NCBI RefSeq assembly: GCF_008704535.1
Contig: NZ_CP023701.1
Span: forward strand, 5,188,001-5,252,000
Source: Streptomyces subrutilus
Lineage (GTDB): Bacteria > Actinomycetota > Actinomycetes > Streptomycetales > Streptomycetaceae
DNA length: 64,000 nt
Direction of reading: 5' to 3'
Positions 48,757-57,789 of the stretch are shown here, piece after piece. The notes under the pieces were generated by a model. That model ran no database searches. It had not been told where the DNA came from and saw only the letters and a list, made by a program, of their open reading frames with translations. The translations under genes were made by a program, and so were the position numbers. Every line of letters begins with the position of its first letter. Position 1 is the first letter of the stretch.

Positions 48757-48982
48757 GGCATTTCCCCCTCCGTCGGCGCCGCGCACCCCGGCCGTCCGCC
48801 GGACCGCGCCCGCGCGTCCCCGTACCGCCAGGGCAGGCTACGGAGAACGGGTCGCGGGTGCCAGGGTGCGCAGGCCGGGCGCGGTGGTCCACGGCCGCCC
48901 TCGGGATCCGGGCGACCCCCGGGGCCGGGGCGACCCTCGGGGCCCGGGAGGCCGGAGCGCGGTCCCGGTCCGCGCCCCGCGC

Positions 48983-49417
48983 TCAGGCGGCGGCCGCGGC
49001 GACGCAGAACTCGTTGCCCTCCGGGTCCGCCATCAGCACGTGGTGCCCGTCGAACCGGGCGAGGACCGTCCCGCCCGCCCGCACCAGGCGCTCGGACTCG
49101 GTCTCGATCCGGGCCCACCGCTCGGCGGGGGTGCCGTGCCCCGGTACGCGGACGTCGAGGTGGAGCCGGTTCTTCGCCGTCTTGGGCTCGGGGACCTTCA
49201 GGATGCACAAGCGGGGTCCGACGCCGTCCGGATCGCAGAGCCACGCGCCGTCGTCCACGGAGTCCTCCTCCGGCAGGTCGAACTGCGCGAACCACTCGGC
49301 GCGCGTGGCGAAGGGGGTCGGCGGCGGCTCGTCGACGTAGCCGAGGGCCGTCTTCCAGAAGACGGCGAGGAGCTGCGCGTCCGCGCAATCGAGCGTCAGG
49401 TCGATTCTGGCTGCCAT
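48983..49417 (-). CDS. VOC/glyoxalase-like protein
   Basis: A 144-aa protein of the vicinal-oxygen-chelate fold. Opening strand ARIDLTLDCADAQLLAVFWK, middle PRLCILKVPEPKTAKNRLHL (HLDV strand) and closing RFDGHHVLMADPEGNEFCVA with the typical D-P-E-G-N-E-F. Actinobacterial 'glyoxalase-like' paralogues of this kind often bind small molecules without known reaction. ATG 49417. Divergent from the acyl-CoA dehydrogenase. Confidence 0.9.
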   Translation of the reverse strand: MAARIDLTLDCADAQLLAVFWKTALGYVDEPPPTPFATRAEWFAQFDLPEEDSVDDGAWLCDPDGVGPRLCILKVPEPKTAKNRLHLDVRVPGHGTPAERWARIETESERLVRAGGTVLARFDGHHVLMADPEGNEFCVAAAAA

Positions 49418-49541
49418 GGGGGGACCGTACCGGGCGGCGCCGACAGCCGGGCCGCGGCCGGAGGCGCGGTGTCGGATCGCCGGTGCGCGGGGCCCGGTCC
49501 GGGTGTGCGGAAGACGATGCGTTTCTGACCTTCCGTCAGAT

Positions 49542-49555
49542 TGGAACGTGTTCTA
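49542..49555. promoter_or_regulatory. KstR-like operator upstream of acyl-CoA dehydrogenase
   Basis: TGGAACGTGTTCTA matches TNNAACNNGTTNNA exactly and ends 11 bases before the ATG at 49567, where bound repressor would block transcription or its start. Confidence 0.75.
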
Positions 49556-49566
49556 GTCTGCCGCGC

Positions 49567-51699
49567 ATGGGCATCGGAATCACGCAGGAACAGCGGGAGT
49601 TGGCCGAGGCCGTGCGCGGCTGGGTCGCGCGGGCCGTGCCGCCCGAGGAGGTGCGCAAGCTGCTCGACACCCCGCCGCGGACCGGAGTGCGGCCCGGCCA
49701 CTGGGACGCGCTCGTCGAGTCCGGGCTGCTGGAGCCGCACCGGGAGGGCGGGACCCTGCTCGACCTCGCCGTCGCCGTCGAGGAGGCCGCCCGGGCGGCG
49801 CTGCCGGGGGCCTACCTGCCCAGCGTGCTGGCCTCCGTCCTGCTGGACCGGGCCGGGGCGCAGCCGCTCGACGGCCGGGTCGGGGCCGTCGCCCTGGGGC
49901 CCGGCACCCTCACCGCCGTGGCCGTCGAGGGCGGCGGCCACCTCCTCGACGGCGAGGCCCCGCCGGTGCTCGGCGCGGGCGAGGCCGAGCTGGTGCTGCT
50001 GGCCGCGGAGGCCGCGCACGGCACCCGCTGGTTCGCCGTGGACGCCGCCGCGCTGGACATCCGCACCCACGAGAGCGCCGACCCGACCCGCCCCACCGCG
50101 CAGGTCCGGGCCCGCGGGACGGTGGTCCCGGCGGGGCGGCTGCTGGAGCTGGACGCGGCCCTGGTCCGCGACCTGGCCTGCACGCTCTTCGCCGCCGACG
50201 CCTGCGGCACCGCCGCCTGGGCGGTGCACACGGCCGCCGGGCACGCCAAGGTCCGCGAGCAGTTCGGGCGGCCCATCGGCCGGTTCCAGGGCGTCAAGCA
50301 CCTGTGCGCCGACATGCTGGTGCGCCTGGAGCAGGCCCGGGCCCTGGCCTGGGACGCCGCGAACAGCGCCGACGAGCCGGCCGAGGTCCGCTCGCTGGTC
50401 GCCGCCCTCGCCGCCGGCACCGCCCTGGACGCCGCGTACTCCTGCGCCAAGGACTGCATCCAGGTCCTCGGCGGCATCGGCTTCACCTGGGAGCACGACG
50501 CCCACCTCTACCTGAGACGGGCCCTGGTCGCCCGCCAGCTCCTCGGGCCCGGTGACGGACACCGGGTGCGGGCCGTACGGCTCGCGGCGGGCGGCGCCCG
50601 GCGGGAACTGCGCCTGGAGCTGCCGGCGGAGGCCGAGGCCCACCGCGCGAAGGCCCGCGGCGCCATCGCGGACGCCCGGGGCCTGGACGCGGTCGCCGCC
50701 CGGCGGGTGCTGGCGCCGACCGGCTACGCGGCCCCGTACCTGCCGAAGCCCTACGGGCTCGGCGCGGGACCCGCGGAACAGCTCGTGGTCCAGCAGGAGC
50801 TGCGGGCCGCCGGGGTCACGGTCGCCGACCTGGGCATCGCCACCTGGGTGGTGCCCTCCCTGCTGGCCTACGGCACGCCCGCGCAGCAGGAGGCGTACCT
50901 GCTGCCGACCCTGCGCGGGGACACCACCTGGTGCCAGCTCTTCTCCGAACCGGGCGCCGGCTCCGACCTGGCCTCGCTGCGGACCAGGGCGGAGCGCACC
51001 GGGGACGGCGGCTGGAAGGTGAACGGACAGAAGGTGTGGACGAGTTCCGCGCACAGCGCGGACTTCGGCATCCTCCTCGCCCGCACCGATCCGGACGCCC
51101 CCAAGCACAAGGGGCTCGGCTACTTCGTCGTCGACATGAAGAACACCCCGGGCATCGACGTCAGACCGCTGAAGGAGATCACCGGGGAGGCCCTCTTCAA
51201 CGAGGTGTGGTTCGACGACGCGCTGCTGCCGGCCGACGCGCTGGTCGGCGCGGCCGACGACGGCTGGAAGGTGGCCCGCAACACGCTCGGCAACGAGCGG
51301 GTGCACATGGCCGACCAGATGAGCTTCGACACCGGCCTGGAGGCGCTCATCGCCGGCTCCGCCGCGCTCGACGGCGCGTACCGGGCGCGGATCGGGGCGC
51401 TGGCCGCCGAGGCGCACGCGCTGGCCTGCATCGGGATGCGCACCACCCTCCAGCAGGTGTCGGGCCTGGAGCCGGGCGCGGGCGCGTCGGTCCGCAAGCT
51501 CGTCCAGACCCCGCACCAGCAGCGGACCGCCGAGCTCGCGCTCGAACTGCTCGGGCCGGCGGGCGCGGTGCGGGAGGGGGCGGGGGAGCGGGCGGTGCAC
51601 GGGATGCTCATGTCGCGCTGCCTGACCATCGCCGGGGGCACCACGCAGGTCCAGCTGAACGTCGTCGCCGAGCGCATCCTCGGCCTCCCCAGGGACTGA
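49567..51699 (+). CDS. Two-half acyl-CoA dehydrogenase, FadE34-like (sterol side chain)
   Basis: A 710-aa protein that fuses two ACAD halves. The first (~1-340) ends with AYSCAKDCIQVLGGIGFTWE, the usual C-terminal CIQ(V)LGG(I/H)GFT motif. The second (~350-710) has WCQLFSEPGAGSDLASLRTR, GWKVNGQKVWTSSAHSADFG and TIAGGTTQVQLNVVAERILG. Length and layout match the single-chain mycobacterial FadE34/ChsE3, which dehydrogenates the C5 side-chain CoA ester. ATG 49567; a perfect KstR-like site lies immediately upstream. The first half lacks much of the FAD-binding middle part, as expected if one half is structural. Confidence 0.9.
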   Translation: MGIGITQEQRELAEAVRGWVARAVPPEEVRKLLDTPPRTGVRPGHWDALVESGLLEPHREGGTLLDLAVAVEEAARAALPGAYLPSVLASVLLDRAGAQPLDGRVGAVALGPGTLTAVAVEGGGHLLDGEAPPVLGAGEAELVLLAAEAAHGTRWFAVDAAALDIRTHESADPTRPTAQVRARGTVVPAGRLLELDAALVRDLACTLFAADACGTAAWAVHTAAGHAKVREQFGRPIGRFQGVKHLCADMLVRLEQARALAWDAANSADEPAEVRSLVAALAAGTALDAAYSCAKDCIQVLGGIGFTWEHDAHLYLRRALVARQLLGPGDGHRVRAVRLAAGGARRELRLELPAEAEAHRAKARGAIADARGLDAVAARRVLAPTGYAAPYLPKPYGLGAGPAEQLVVQQELRAAGVTVADLGIATWVVPSLLAYGTPAQQEAYLLPTLRGDTTWCQLFSEPGAGSDLASLRTRAERTGDGGWKVNGQKVWTSSAHSADFGILLARTDPDAPKHKGLGYFVVDMKNTPGIDVRPLKEITGEALFNEVWFDDALLPADALVGAADDGWKVARNTLGNERVHMADQMSFDTGLEALIAGSAALDGAYRARIGALAAEAHALACIGMRTTLQQVSGLEPGAGASVRKLVQTPHQQRTAELALELLGPAGAVREGAGERAVHGMLMSRCLTIAGGTTQVQLNVVAERILGLPRD

Positions 51700-51744
51700 C
51701 ACGGACCGACCGGGATCGACCGGGAATGAAGGGACGGCAGGGGC

Positions 51745-52932
51745 ATGAAGTCGTACATCGTGGGCGTCGGCATGACGAGGTTCGAGAAGCCGGAGTCGAG
51801 GGACTGGCAGTACTGGGACATGGCGAAGGAGGCCGGCGCGGCGGCGCTCGCGGACGCCGGGGTGGAGTACGGGCTGGTCGAGCAGGTGCCGGTCGGCTAC
51901 TGCTTCCAGGCCTCGACCGCCGGGCAGCGGGCCGCGTACGAACTGGGGCTGAGCGGGGTCCCGGTCTACAACGTGAACAACAACTGCGCCACCGGCTCCA
52001 CGGCGCTGATGATGGCGCGCCAGTTCGTCGAGGGCGGCATCAACGACTGCGTCCTCGCGCTCGGCTTCGAGAAGATGAAGCGCGGCGCGCTGGGCGGCGG
52101 CTCGGACGGGGGAGACTTCGCGACCTCGCCGGTGGCCCGCCACTACGGGATCATGGCGGCCGGGCACGGCTTCGAGATGTCCCCGCCGACCGCGCAGATC
52201 TTCGGCAACGCGGCGCGCGAGCACATGGAGCGCCACGGGACCACCCCGGCGCAGCTCGCGGCGGTCGGCGAGAAGAACCACCGGCACTCGGCGAACAACC
52301 CGAACGCGCAGTTCCGGGACGTCTACTCGGTGGAGGAGATCCTGGCGGCCAAGCCGATCCACGCGCCGCTGACCAAGCTCCAGTGCTCGCCCACCTCGGA
52401 CGGGGCCGCGGCCGCGCTGGTGGTGTCGGAGCGGTTCGTCGTGCGGCACGGGCTGCACGGGAAGGCGGTCGAGATCGCGGCGCAGGCGATGACGACCGAC
52501 ACCGGGGCGTCGTTCGCCTCGGGCTCCTGCATCGACGTGGTCGGCAAGCCGATGACGGCCGCGGCGGCGCGGCAGGTGTACGAGGCCTCGGGGCTCGGCA
52601 TCGAGGACGTGGACGTGGTGGAGCTGCACGACTGCTTCTCGATCAACGAACTGCTGACGTACGAGGCGCTGGGGATGTGCGCGGACGGGGCCTCGGGGAA
52701 GCTGGTGGAGAGCGGGGCGACGACCTACGGCGGCCGCTGGGTGGTCAACCCGTCCGGCGGCCTGATCTCCAAGGGCCACCCGCTCGGCGCCACCGGGCTG
52801 GCGCAGGCGGCCGAACTGGTCTGGCAGCTGCGCGGTGAGGCGGGCCCCCGCCAGGTCCCGGGCGCGGGGGTGGGCCTGGCCCACAACATCGGCCTGGGCG
52901 GCGCGGCGGTGGTGACGCTGCTGCGGCGGTAG
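51745..52932 (+). CDS. SCP-x/Ltp-type thiolase-like lipid-transfer protein
   Basis: A 395-aa thiolase-superfamily protein. YNVNNNCATGSTALMMARQF has the thiolase Cys, AVGEKNHRHSANNPNAQFRD is typical of SCP-x/Ltp, and VELHDCFSINELLTYEALGM and LISKGHPLGATGLAQAAELV carry the second-half motifs (CFS, GHPLGATG). Homologues Ltp1-Ltp4 act as thiolases or retro-aldolases on sterol side chains. ATG 51745, 45 bases after the dehydrogenase, so same operon and same KstR-like control. Confidence 0.9.
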   Translation: MKSYIVGVGMTRFEKPESRDWQYWDMAKEAGAAALADAGVEYGLVEQVPVGYCFQASTAGQRAAYELGLSGVPVYNVNNNCATGSTALMMARQFVEGGINDCVLALGFEKMKRGALGGGSDGGDFATSPVARHYGIMAAGHGFEMSPPTAQIFGNAAREHMERHGTTPAQLAAVGEKNHRHSANNPNAQFRDVYSVEEILAAKPIHAPLTKLQCSPTSDGAAAALVVSERFVVRHGLHGKAVEIAAQAMTTDTGASFASGSCIDVVGKPMTAAAARQVYEASGLGIEDVDVVELHDCFSINELLTYEALGMCADGASGKLVESGATTYGGRWVVNPSGGLISKGHPLGATGLAQAAELVWQLRGEAGPRQVPGAGVGLAHNIGLGGAAVVTLLRR

Positions 52933-52945
52933 CGCGTCCGCCGGG

Positions 52946-53305
52946 CTACGGAGCGCCCAGGGCCGGGTCCACGACCGTCTCGCCCTGCCAGGCCCGGCGG
53001 ATCGCGTCGGCCAGGTCGTCGATCGGGCCGTCGCGCAGGACCAGGCCCGCCGCGCCGGCCGCCAAGGCCGCGGCCGCCAGGCCCGGGTGGGCCGAGCCGG
53101 TCAGGACCAGCACCCGGCACTCCGGTTCGTCCGCCAGGACCGCCGCGACCGAGGCGACCTCCTCGACCAGGGCCGCCACCGGACGGGCCGCGAGGTCCCG
53201 CACCACCTCGATGTCCGGCTGGAGGCCGAGCAGCAGGGCCAGGGCCGGGTCCGGCGGGTCCAACAGGACCCGCAGGGACCGGGCGGGGCGGTGGTCAACG
53301 GGCAT
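52946..53305 (-). CDS. Degenerate receiver-domain protein without DNA-binding domain
   Basis: A 119-aa protein similar to the receiver domain of NarL/LuxR response regulators: RSLRVLLDPPDPALALLLGL, VVRDLAARPVAALVEEVASV, RVLVLTGSAHPGLAAAALAA, GAAGLVLRDGPIDDLADAIR, RAWQGETVVDPALG. The phospho-acceptor Asp region is replaced (LADEPECRVLVLTG) and the conserved Lys is Arg (VLRDG). No HTH follows, as the gene ends where the linker would start. Start ATG 53305; GTG 53314 possible. Perhaps a decoy or remnant. Convergent with the Ltp gene. Confidence 0.7.
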   Translation of the reverse strand: MPVDHRPARSLRVLLDPPDPALALLLGLQPDIEVVRDLAARPVAALVEEVASVAAVLADEPECRVLVLTGSAHPGLAAAALAAGAAGLVLRDGPIDDLADAIRRAWQGETVVDPALGAP

Positions 53306-53449
53306 TTCGTCCACCCGGGAAGGGTACGGCCGGGGCCGCCGGCCGGGCCGCAACACGCGTGGGCGACCGTTCATCTGACGTAACGTCAGCAGCGCGGCCC
53401 GGGCCCTTCCCAACTGCTGGGGGGTGCGTTATACATTCCTTCACCGGCC

Positions 53450-53465
53450 CTAGAACGCGTTCTAG
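53450..53465. promoter_or_regulatory. KstR operator, perfect palindrome
   Basis: CTAGAACGCGTTCTAG is a 16-bp perfect palindrome containing TAGAACGCGTTCTA (53451-53464), the best match in the window. A further TAGAACACGG half-site follows directly. It lies about 115 bases upstream of the MaoC start. Confidence 0.85.
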
Positions 53466-53578
53466 AACACGGCTCCGCGGGCCGGCCCCGCAGACGACCT
53501 CGGTGCGGCCGACGGTGCGGACGGCCGCACCGAGGTCTTCCACGGCCCCCGTTCTCCACGACAGGGAGCAGCAGCCCC

Positions 53579-54433
53579 ATGCCGATCGACGCCGCCAAGG
53601 CCCTCGCCGCCGAACCCCGTCAGGGGGACATCGCCTGGGACCACAAGGACATCCAGCTCTACCACCTCGGCCTCGGCGCCGGACGGCCCGCCACCGACCC
53701 CGACGAGCTGCGCTACACCCTGGAGTCCAAGCTCCACGTCCTGCCCAGCTTCGCGACCGTCGCCGGCGCCGGCATGGCCATGATGGGCGGCCTCGCCGCC
53801 CCCGGGATCGACGTGAACCTCGCAGCCGTCCTGCACGGCGGCCAGTCCGTCGCACTGCACCGCCCCATCCCCGTCACCGGGCGCGCCACCAGCCGCGCGA
53901 AGGTCGCCGCCGTCTACGACAAGGGCAAGGCGGCCGTGATCGTGCTGCGCTCGGAGGTCGCCGACGACGACGGCCCGCTGTGGACCAGCGACGCGCAGAT
54001 CTTCGTCCGAGGCGAGGGCGGCTTCGGCGGCGAGCGCGGGCCCTCGGTCCGCGAGGAACGGCCCGAGCGGGCCCCCGACCGGACCGAGGAGCGGCCCATC
54101 CGCGAGGAGCAGGCCCTGCTGTACCGGCTGTCCGGCGACTGGAACCCCCTGCACGCCGACCCGGAGTTCGCCAAGCTGGCCGGCTTCGACCGGCCGATCC
54201 TGCACGGCCTGTGCTCGTACGGGATGACCCTCAAGGCCGTCGTCGACACCGCGCTCGGCGGGGACGTCTCCCGGGTCCGCGCCTACCGCACCCGCTTCGC
54301 CGGGATCGTCTTCCCGGGCGAGACGCTCCGGATCCGCATGTGGCAGGAGCCCGGCCGGGTGCTGGTGTCGGTGACCGCCGTGGAACGGGACGACGCGCCC
54401 GTCCTCGCCGACACCGTCGTCGAACACGCGTAA
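53579..54433 (+). CDS. MaoC-family double-hotdog enoyl-CoA hydratase
   Basis: A 284-aa protein with an N-terminal half hotdog (~20-130: YTLESKLHVLPSFATVAGAG) and C-terminal hydratase-2 half with the catalytic DWNPLHADPEFAKLAGFDRP (Asp187, His192) and ILHG. This is the HSD4B/Rv3538-like arrangement that hydrates trans-2-enoyl-CoA of sterol side chains. ATG 53579. The first gene after the perfect KstR operator, followed by alcohol dehydrogenase and SDR genes with short gaps (27 and 44 bases), so an operon. Confidence 0.9.
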   Translation: MPIDAAKALAAEPRQGDIAWDHKDIQLYHLGLGAGRPATDPDELRYTLESKLHVLPSFATVAGAGMAMMGGLAAPGIDVNLAAVLHGGQSVALHRPIPVTGRATSRAKVAAVYDKGKAAVIVLRSEVADDDGPLWTSDAQIFVRGEGGFGGERGPSVREERPERAPDRTEERPIREEQALLYRLSGDWNPLHADPEFAKLAGFDRPILHGLCSYGMTLKAVVDTALGGDVSRVRAYRTRFAGIVFPGETLRIRMWQEPGRVLVSVTAVERDDAPVLADTVVEHA

Positions 54434-54460
54434 CGCCAGACCGACAGAAGGAGCCGCACC

Positions 54461-55537
54461 GTGCGCGCAGCACTGCAGAGCGAGATCGGCCAGGACAAGC
54501 TCGAAGTCGTCGACGACATGGAAGCCGTGGGCCCCGGCCCCGGCAAGGTGAAGATCCGCGTCAAGGCCACCGGCCTGTGCCACTCCGACCTCTCCGCGAT
54601 GAGCGGGGTGCTGCCGCAGCCGGCCCCCTTCATCCCCGGCCACGAGGGCTCCGGGGTGATCGCCGACGTGGGCGACGGGGTCACCGGCCACCGGATCGGC
54701 GACCGGGTCCTGGTCTGCTGGCTGCCGCCCTGCGGCCACTGTCCGTCCTGCAAGCGCGGCCAGGGACACCTGTGCCTGGCGAGCCTGGTCAACGCGGGCA
54801 CCCCCAACTTCCGGCGCGCGGGCGGCGACATCTTCGGCTTCGCCGCCACCGGCACCTTCGCCGAGGAACTCGTCGTCGACGCCGCCTGCGCCGTCCCGAT
54901 CCCCGACGACGTGCCCTTCGACATCGCCGCCCTCATCGGCTGCGGCGTCACCACCGGCCTCGGCGCGGCCATCAACACCGCCCGGGTCGAGGCGGGCTCC
55001 TCCGTCGCCGTCATCGGCTGCGGCGGCGTCGGCATCTCCGTCATCCAGGGCGCCAAGGTCCAGGGCGCCGCGCAGATCATCGCCGTGGACCCGGTGGAGT
55101 CGCGGCGCGAGGCCGCCCTGCGCTTCGGCGCCTCCGAGGCGGTCGCGCCCGACGCCTTCGAGGACGCGAAGAACCGCATCACCGGCGGCGAGGGCTTCGA
55201 CTACGTCTTCGAGGTGGTCGGCAAGTCCGCCACCGCCCAGACCGCCTACAAGACGACCCGGCGCGGCGGCACCGTGTGCGTGGTCGGCGCGGGCGCCATG
55301 GACGACACCTTCCAGATCGACATGTTCTCGCTGTTCTTCGACGAGAAGAGGATCCTGCCGTCGATGTACGGCGGCGGCGACGTGCTCCGCTCCTACGAGC
55401 GCACCATCGCCCTGTGGCGGGCCGGCCGGGTCGACCTGGCCGGACTGATCACCCACCGGGTGCAGCTCGCCGAGATCAACGACGCCCTCGACCAGATGCG
55501 GACGGGCACGGCCCTGCGCACCTGCATCGAGATCTGA
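54461..55537 (+). CDS. Zinc-dependent alcohol dehydrogenase (class III-like)
   Basis: A 358-aa MDR enzyme. The catalytic zinc side is TGLCHSDLSAMSG plus PGHEGSGVIADVG, the structural zinc set CWLPPCGHCPSCKRGQGHLC has four cysteines, and the NAD loop is VAVIGCGGVGISVIQGA with DPVESRREAA (Asp favours NAD+). GTG 54461. Second gene of the KstR-controlled trio. It might oxidise a side-chain alcohol or interconvert alcohol/aldehyde; exact substrate unknown. Confidence 0.92.
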   Translation: MRAALQSEIGQDKLEVVDDMEAVGPGPGKVKIRVKATGLCHSDLSAMSGVLPQPAPFIPGHEGSGVIADVGDGVTGHRIGDRVLVCWLPPCGHCPSCKRGQGHLCLASLVNAGTPNFRRAGGDIFGFAATGTFAEELVVDAACAVPIPDDVPFDIAALIGCGVTTGLGAAINTARVEAGSSVAVIGCGGVGISVIQGAKVQGAAQIIAVDPVESRREAALRFGASEAVAPDAFEDAKNRITGGEGFDYVFEVVGKSATAQTAYKTTRRGGTVCVVGAGAMDDTFQIDMFSLFFDEKRILPSMYGGGDVLRSYERTIALWRAGRVDLAGLITHRVQLAEINDALDQMRTGTALRTCIEI

Positions 55538-55581
55538 GACCCGGCCGACCCGGCCCCACCGCTCTGAGAGGAATCCGGTAG

Positions 55582-56523
55582 ATGTCACTGCCACTTGAGG
55601 GGCTCGGCGCCATCGTCACCGGCGCCGGCCGCGGCCTCGGCCGGGCCGAGGCGCTCGAACTCGCCCGGCTCGGCGCGGGCGTGGTCGTCAACGACTTCGG
55701 CCAGCCCGGCCGGGACGGCTCCGGCGAGGCCTCCGCCGCCCCTGCCGAGGAGGTCGCCGCGGAGATCCGCGCGGCGGGCGGCCGGGCGGTGGCGCACCTG
55801 GGCGACGTGGCCGACTTCGAACAGGCGCGCGAGCTGGTCGATCTGGCGGTCCGCAGCTTCGGCACGCTCGACGTGCTCGTCAACAACGCGGGCATCCTGC
55901 GCGACCGGATGGTCTTCTCGATGACGGAGGAGGAATGGGACTCGGTGATCCGGGTCCACCTCAAGGGCCACTTCAACACCACCCACTTCGCGGCCGCGCA
56001 CTGGCGGGAGCGCTCCAAGGCGGCCGGCGGCCCGGTGTACGGACGGATCGTGAACACCTCCTCCGAGGCCTTCCTCGGCGGCTCGGCCGGCCAGCCCAAC
56101 TACGCGGCGGCCAAGGGCGGCATCGTGGGCCTGACCACCTCGACCGCCCTGGCCCTGGCCAAGTACGGGGTGACGGCCAACGCCATCTGCCCGCGCGCCC
56201 GCACCCGGATGACCGAGGACGTCTTCGCCGGCTTCCAGGTCCCCGAGGAGGGCAGGCTCGACCCGCTCGCCCCCGAGCACGTCGCCCCGCTCGTCGGCTA
56301 CCTGGCCTCGCCCGCCTCGGCCAAGGCCAACGGCCAGCTCTTCGTCGTGCACGGCGGCATCGTCGTCGTCATGGAACGCCCCAAGGTGGCCGCCCAGTTC
56401 GACACCACCAAGGAGGCCTTCTCCTACGAGGAGCTCGACGAGGTCCTCACCCCGCACTACGACGCCCGCCCGGCGAACGAGACCTTCGCCGCGACCGAGG
56501 TGCTCGGACTCAAGCACGGTTGA
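55582..56523 (+). CDS. SDR-family dehydrogenase, Hsd4A-like
   Basis: A 313-aa short-chain dehydrogenase. Cofactor motif TGAGRGLG (13-20), NNAG (101-104), and catalytic Ser (NTSSEAF, ~160), Tyr174 and Lys178 in YAAAK. VVVNDFGQPGRDGSGEASAA and the C-terminal VVMERPKVAAQFDTTKEAFS place it with the peroxisomal MFE2/HSD4-like group; mycobacterial Hsd4A (Rv3502c) is a likely counterpart, oxidising 3-hydroxyacyl-CoA of the sterol side chain. ATG 55582 with GAGAGGA. Last gene of the trio. Confidence 0.9.
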   Translation: MSLPLEGLGAIVTGAGRGLGRAEALELARLGAGVVVNDFGQPGRDGSGEASAAPAEEVAAEIRAAGGRAVAHLGDVADFEQARELVDLAVRSFGTLDVLVNNAGILRDRMVFSMTEEEWDSVIRVHLKGHFNTTHFAAAHWRERSKAAGGPVYGRIVNTSSEAFLGGSAGQPNYAAAKGGIVGLTTSTALALAKYGVTANAICPRARTRMTEDVFAGFQVPEEGRLDPLAPEHVAPLVGYLASPASAKANGQLFVVHGGIVVVMERPKVAAQFDTTKEAFSYEELDEVLTPHYDARPANETFAATEVLGLKHG

Positions 56524-56549
56524 CGCCCGCGGCCCCGTCCGCGCCCGGG

Positions 56550-57632
56550 TCACCGCAGCGGAGCCTGCTGCAACGGCACCGGGCGCGGCGCCCGCGCCTC
56601 CTCCTCCGGCGGCTCCAGCCGGACCGGCCGCGGCGGCGCGGCCGGCAGGCTCGTCCCGACGACGCCGCAGGGCACCTCGGGGGTGGAGTACGGCAGGTGC
56701 AGCCGGCCCTCCGCGGTCCACAGCCCCGTCCCCCCGAGCCAGCCCGCCGGCGGCCCGATCCGGAAGACGTGCCGGTCGGCCGGGCGCCACAGGGCCAGCC
56801 CGCCGTCCGCCAGCCGCATCGCCACCCCGCAGGTCTCGGGCATCAGCGCCTGCCCCGGCTGCACGGCGAACGGCACGGCCGTGGCCCCGTCCGCCCGCAG
56901 GCACTCCGGGAAGCGCACCGGCAGCGAACTGCCCAGCACCCCCCAGCCCAGCCGCGGTTCGCCCGCCGCGTCGGAGCGGATCAGCAGCAGCCCGCTGTCC
57001 GGGTCCGCCAGCAGCAGCCGGTCCTCGCTGTCCTCCGTGATCTGGAGCAGCGGGGACACCTCGCCGCCCCGCCCCAGGTCCACGACCACGGCCTTGGTCG
57101 CGCCGTCCAGCTCCCGGTCCAGCGCGAGCAGCCGCCCGGCCCGGTCCAGCCACACGCCGCCCGAGCACCGGCCCGCGATCCGGGCCACCGCCCGGGGGCC
57201 GGTGGCGCTCCCGGCCACCTGCCAGACCGTGCTGCCGGCGCCGGTCACGGCCAGGGCGAAGCCGCCGTGCCCGTCGGGCCCCGGCGGCAGCAGCCGGACC
57301 CGCACGCCGTCCTCGGCGGCGACCCCGCCCAGCTGGAGCTCGCCGGTGCGCGGCCCGGCCGCCGCGCCGCTCGGGTACAGCAGGGCGAAGGCGTGCCGGT
57401 CGGCCACCCGGCGGCGGATCAGCACCCGGCCGTCGGCCAGCGGCAGCACCTCGCTGTCGGGCTCCTCGGGCTGCGCGAGCGGCAGCGGGACGGCGTAGGG
57501 CTCGGGGCCGCCCAGGGTCCAGCGCTCCACGTACCGGGCGTCCCCGACCCCGGCGAGGCGGGCGGCGTACGACCCGTCCGCGGCGATCGTGAACGGGTCG
57601 GTGGTCGTCATTTCGATGGCACAGACAGTCAT
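56550..57632 (-). CDS. Hypothetical beta-propeller-like protein
   Basis: A 360-aa soluble protein starting MTVCAIEMTTTDPFTIAADG at 57632, with GGAGGTGA upstream. It is made of repeated short beta-strand units (YAVPLPLAQPEEPDSEVLPL; GGVWLDRAGRLLALDRELDG; RLLLADPDSGLLLIRSDAAG; GGLALWRPADRHVFRIGPPA), as in WD/YVTN-type propellers. No signal peptide. It is conserved in actinobacteria as far as I remember but of unknown role. Convergent with the SDR gene. Confidence 0.75.
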   Translation of the reverse strand: MTVCAIEMTTTDPFTIAADGSYAARLAGVGDARYVERWTLGGPEPYAVPLPLAQPEEPDSEVLPLADGRVLIRRRVADRHAFALLYPSGAAAGPRTGELQLGGVAAEDGVRVRLLPPGPDGHGGFALAVTGAGSTVWQVAGSATGPRAVARIAGRCSGGVWLDRAGRLLALDRELDGATKAVVVDLGRGGEVSPLLQITEDSEDRLLLADPDSGLLLIRSDAAGEPRLGWGVLGSSLPVRFPECLRADGATAVPFAVQPGQALMPETCGVAMRLADGGLALWRPADRHVFRIGPPAGWLGGTGLWTAEGRLHLPYSTPEVPCGVVGTSLPAAPPRPVRLEPPEEEARAPRPVPLQQAPLR

Positions 57633-57789
57633 CCGTGCGTCACCTCCGGTGTGGAAGCTAGTTTTCGCGCTCCGCGCCGACCCGCAGCACCCGGCCCGCT
57701 TCACACATACGGGTGGCCGGGCGGAGGTTCGGCGGTGACCGAGGGGGCGGTTGTGCTGTGCGATATCGGGGCGTTTAGGGTGGGAAGCC

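Noticed and set aside
49396..52884. A minus-strand open frame of more than 1100 codons opposite the acyl-CoA dehydrogenase and Ltp genes
   Set aside because: It is low-complexity Arg/Val/Gly-rich translation antisense to two well-supported enzymes, an artefact of high GC.
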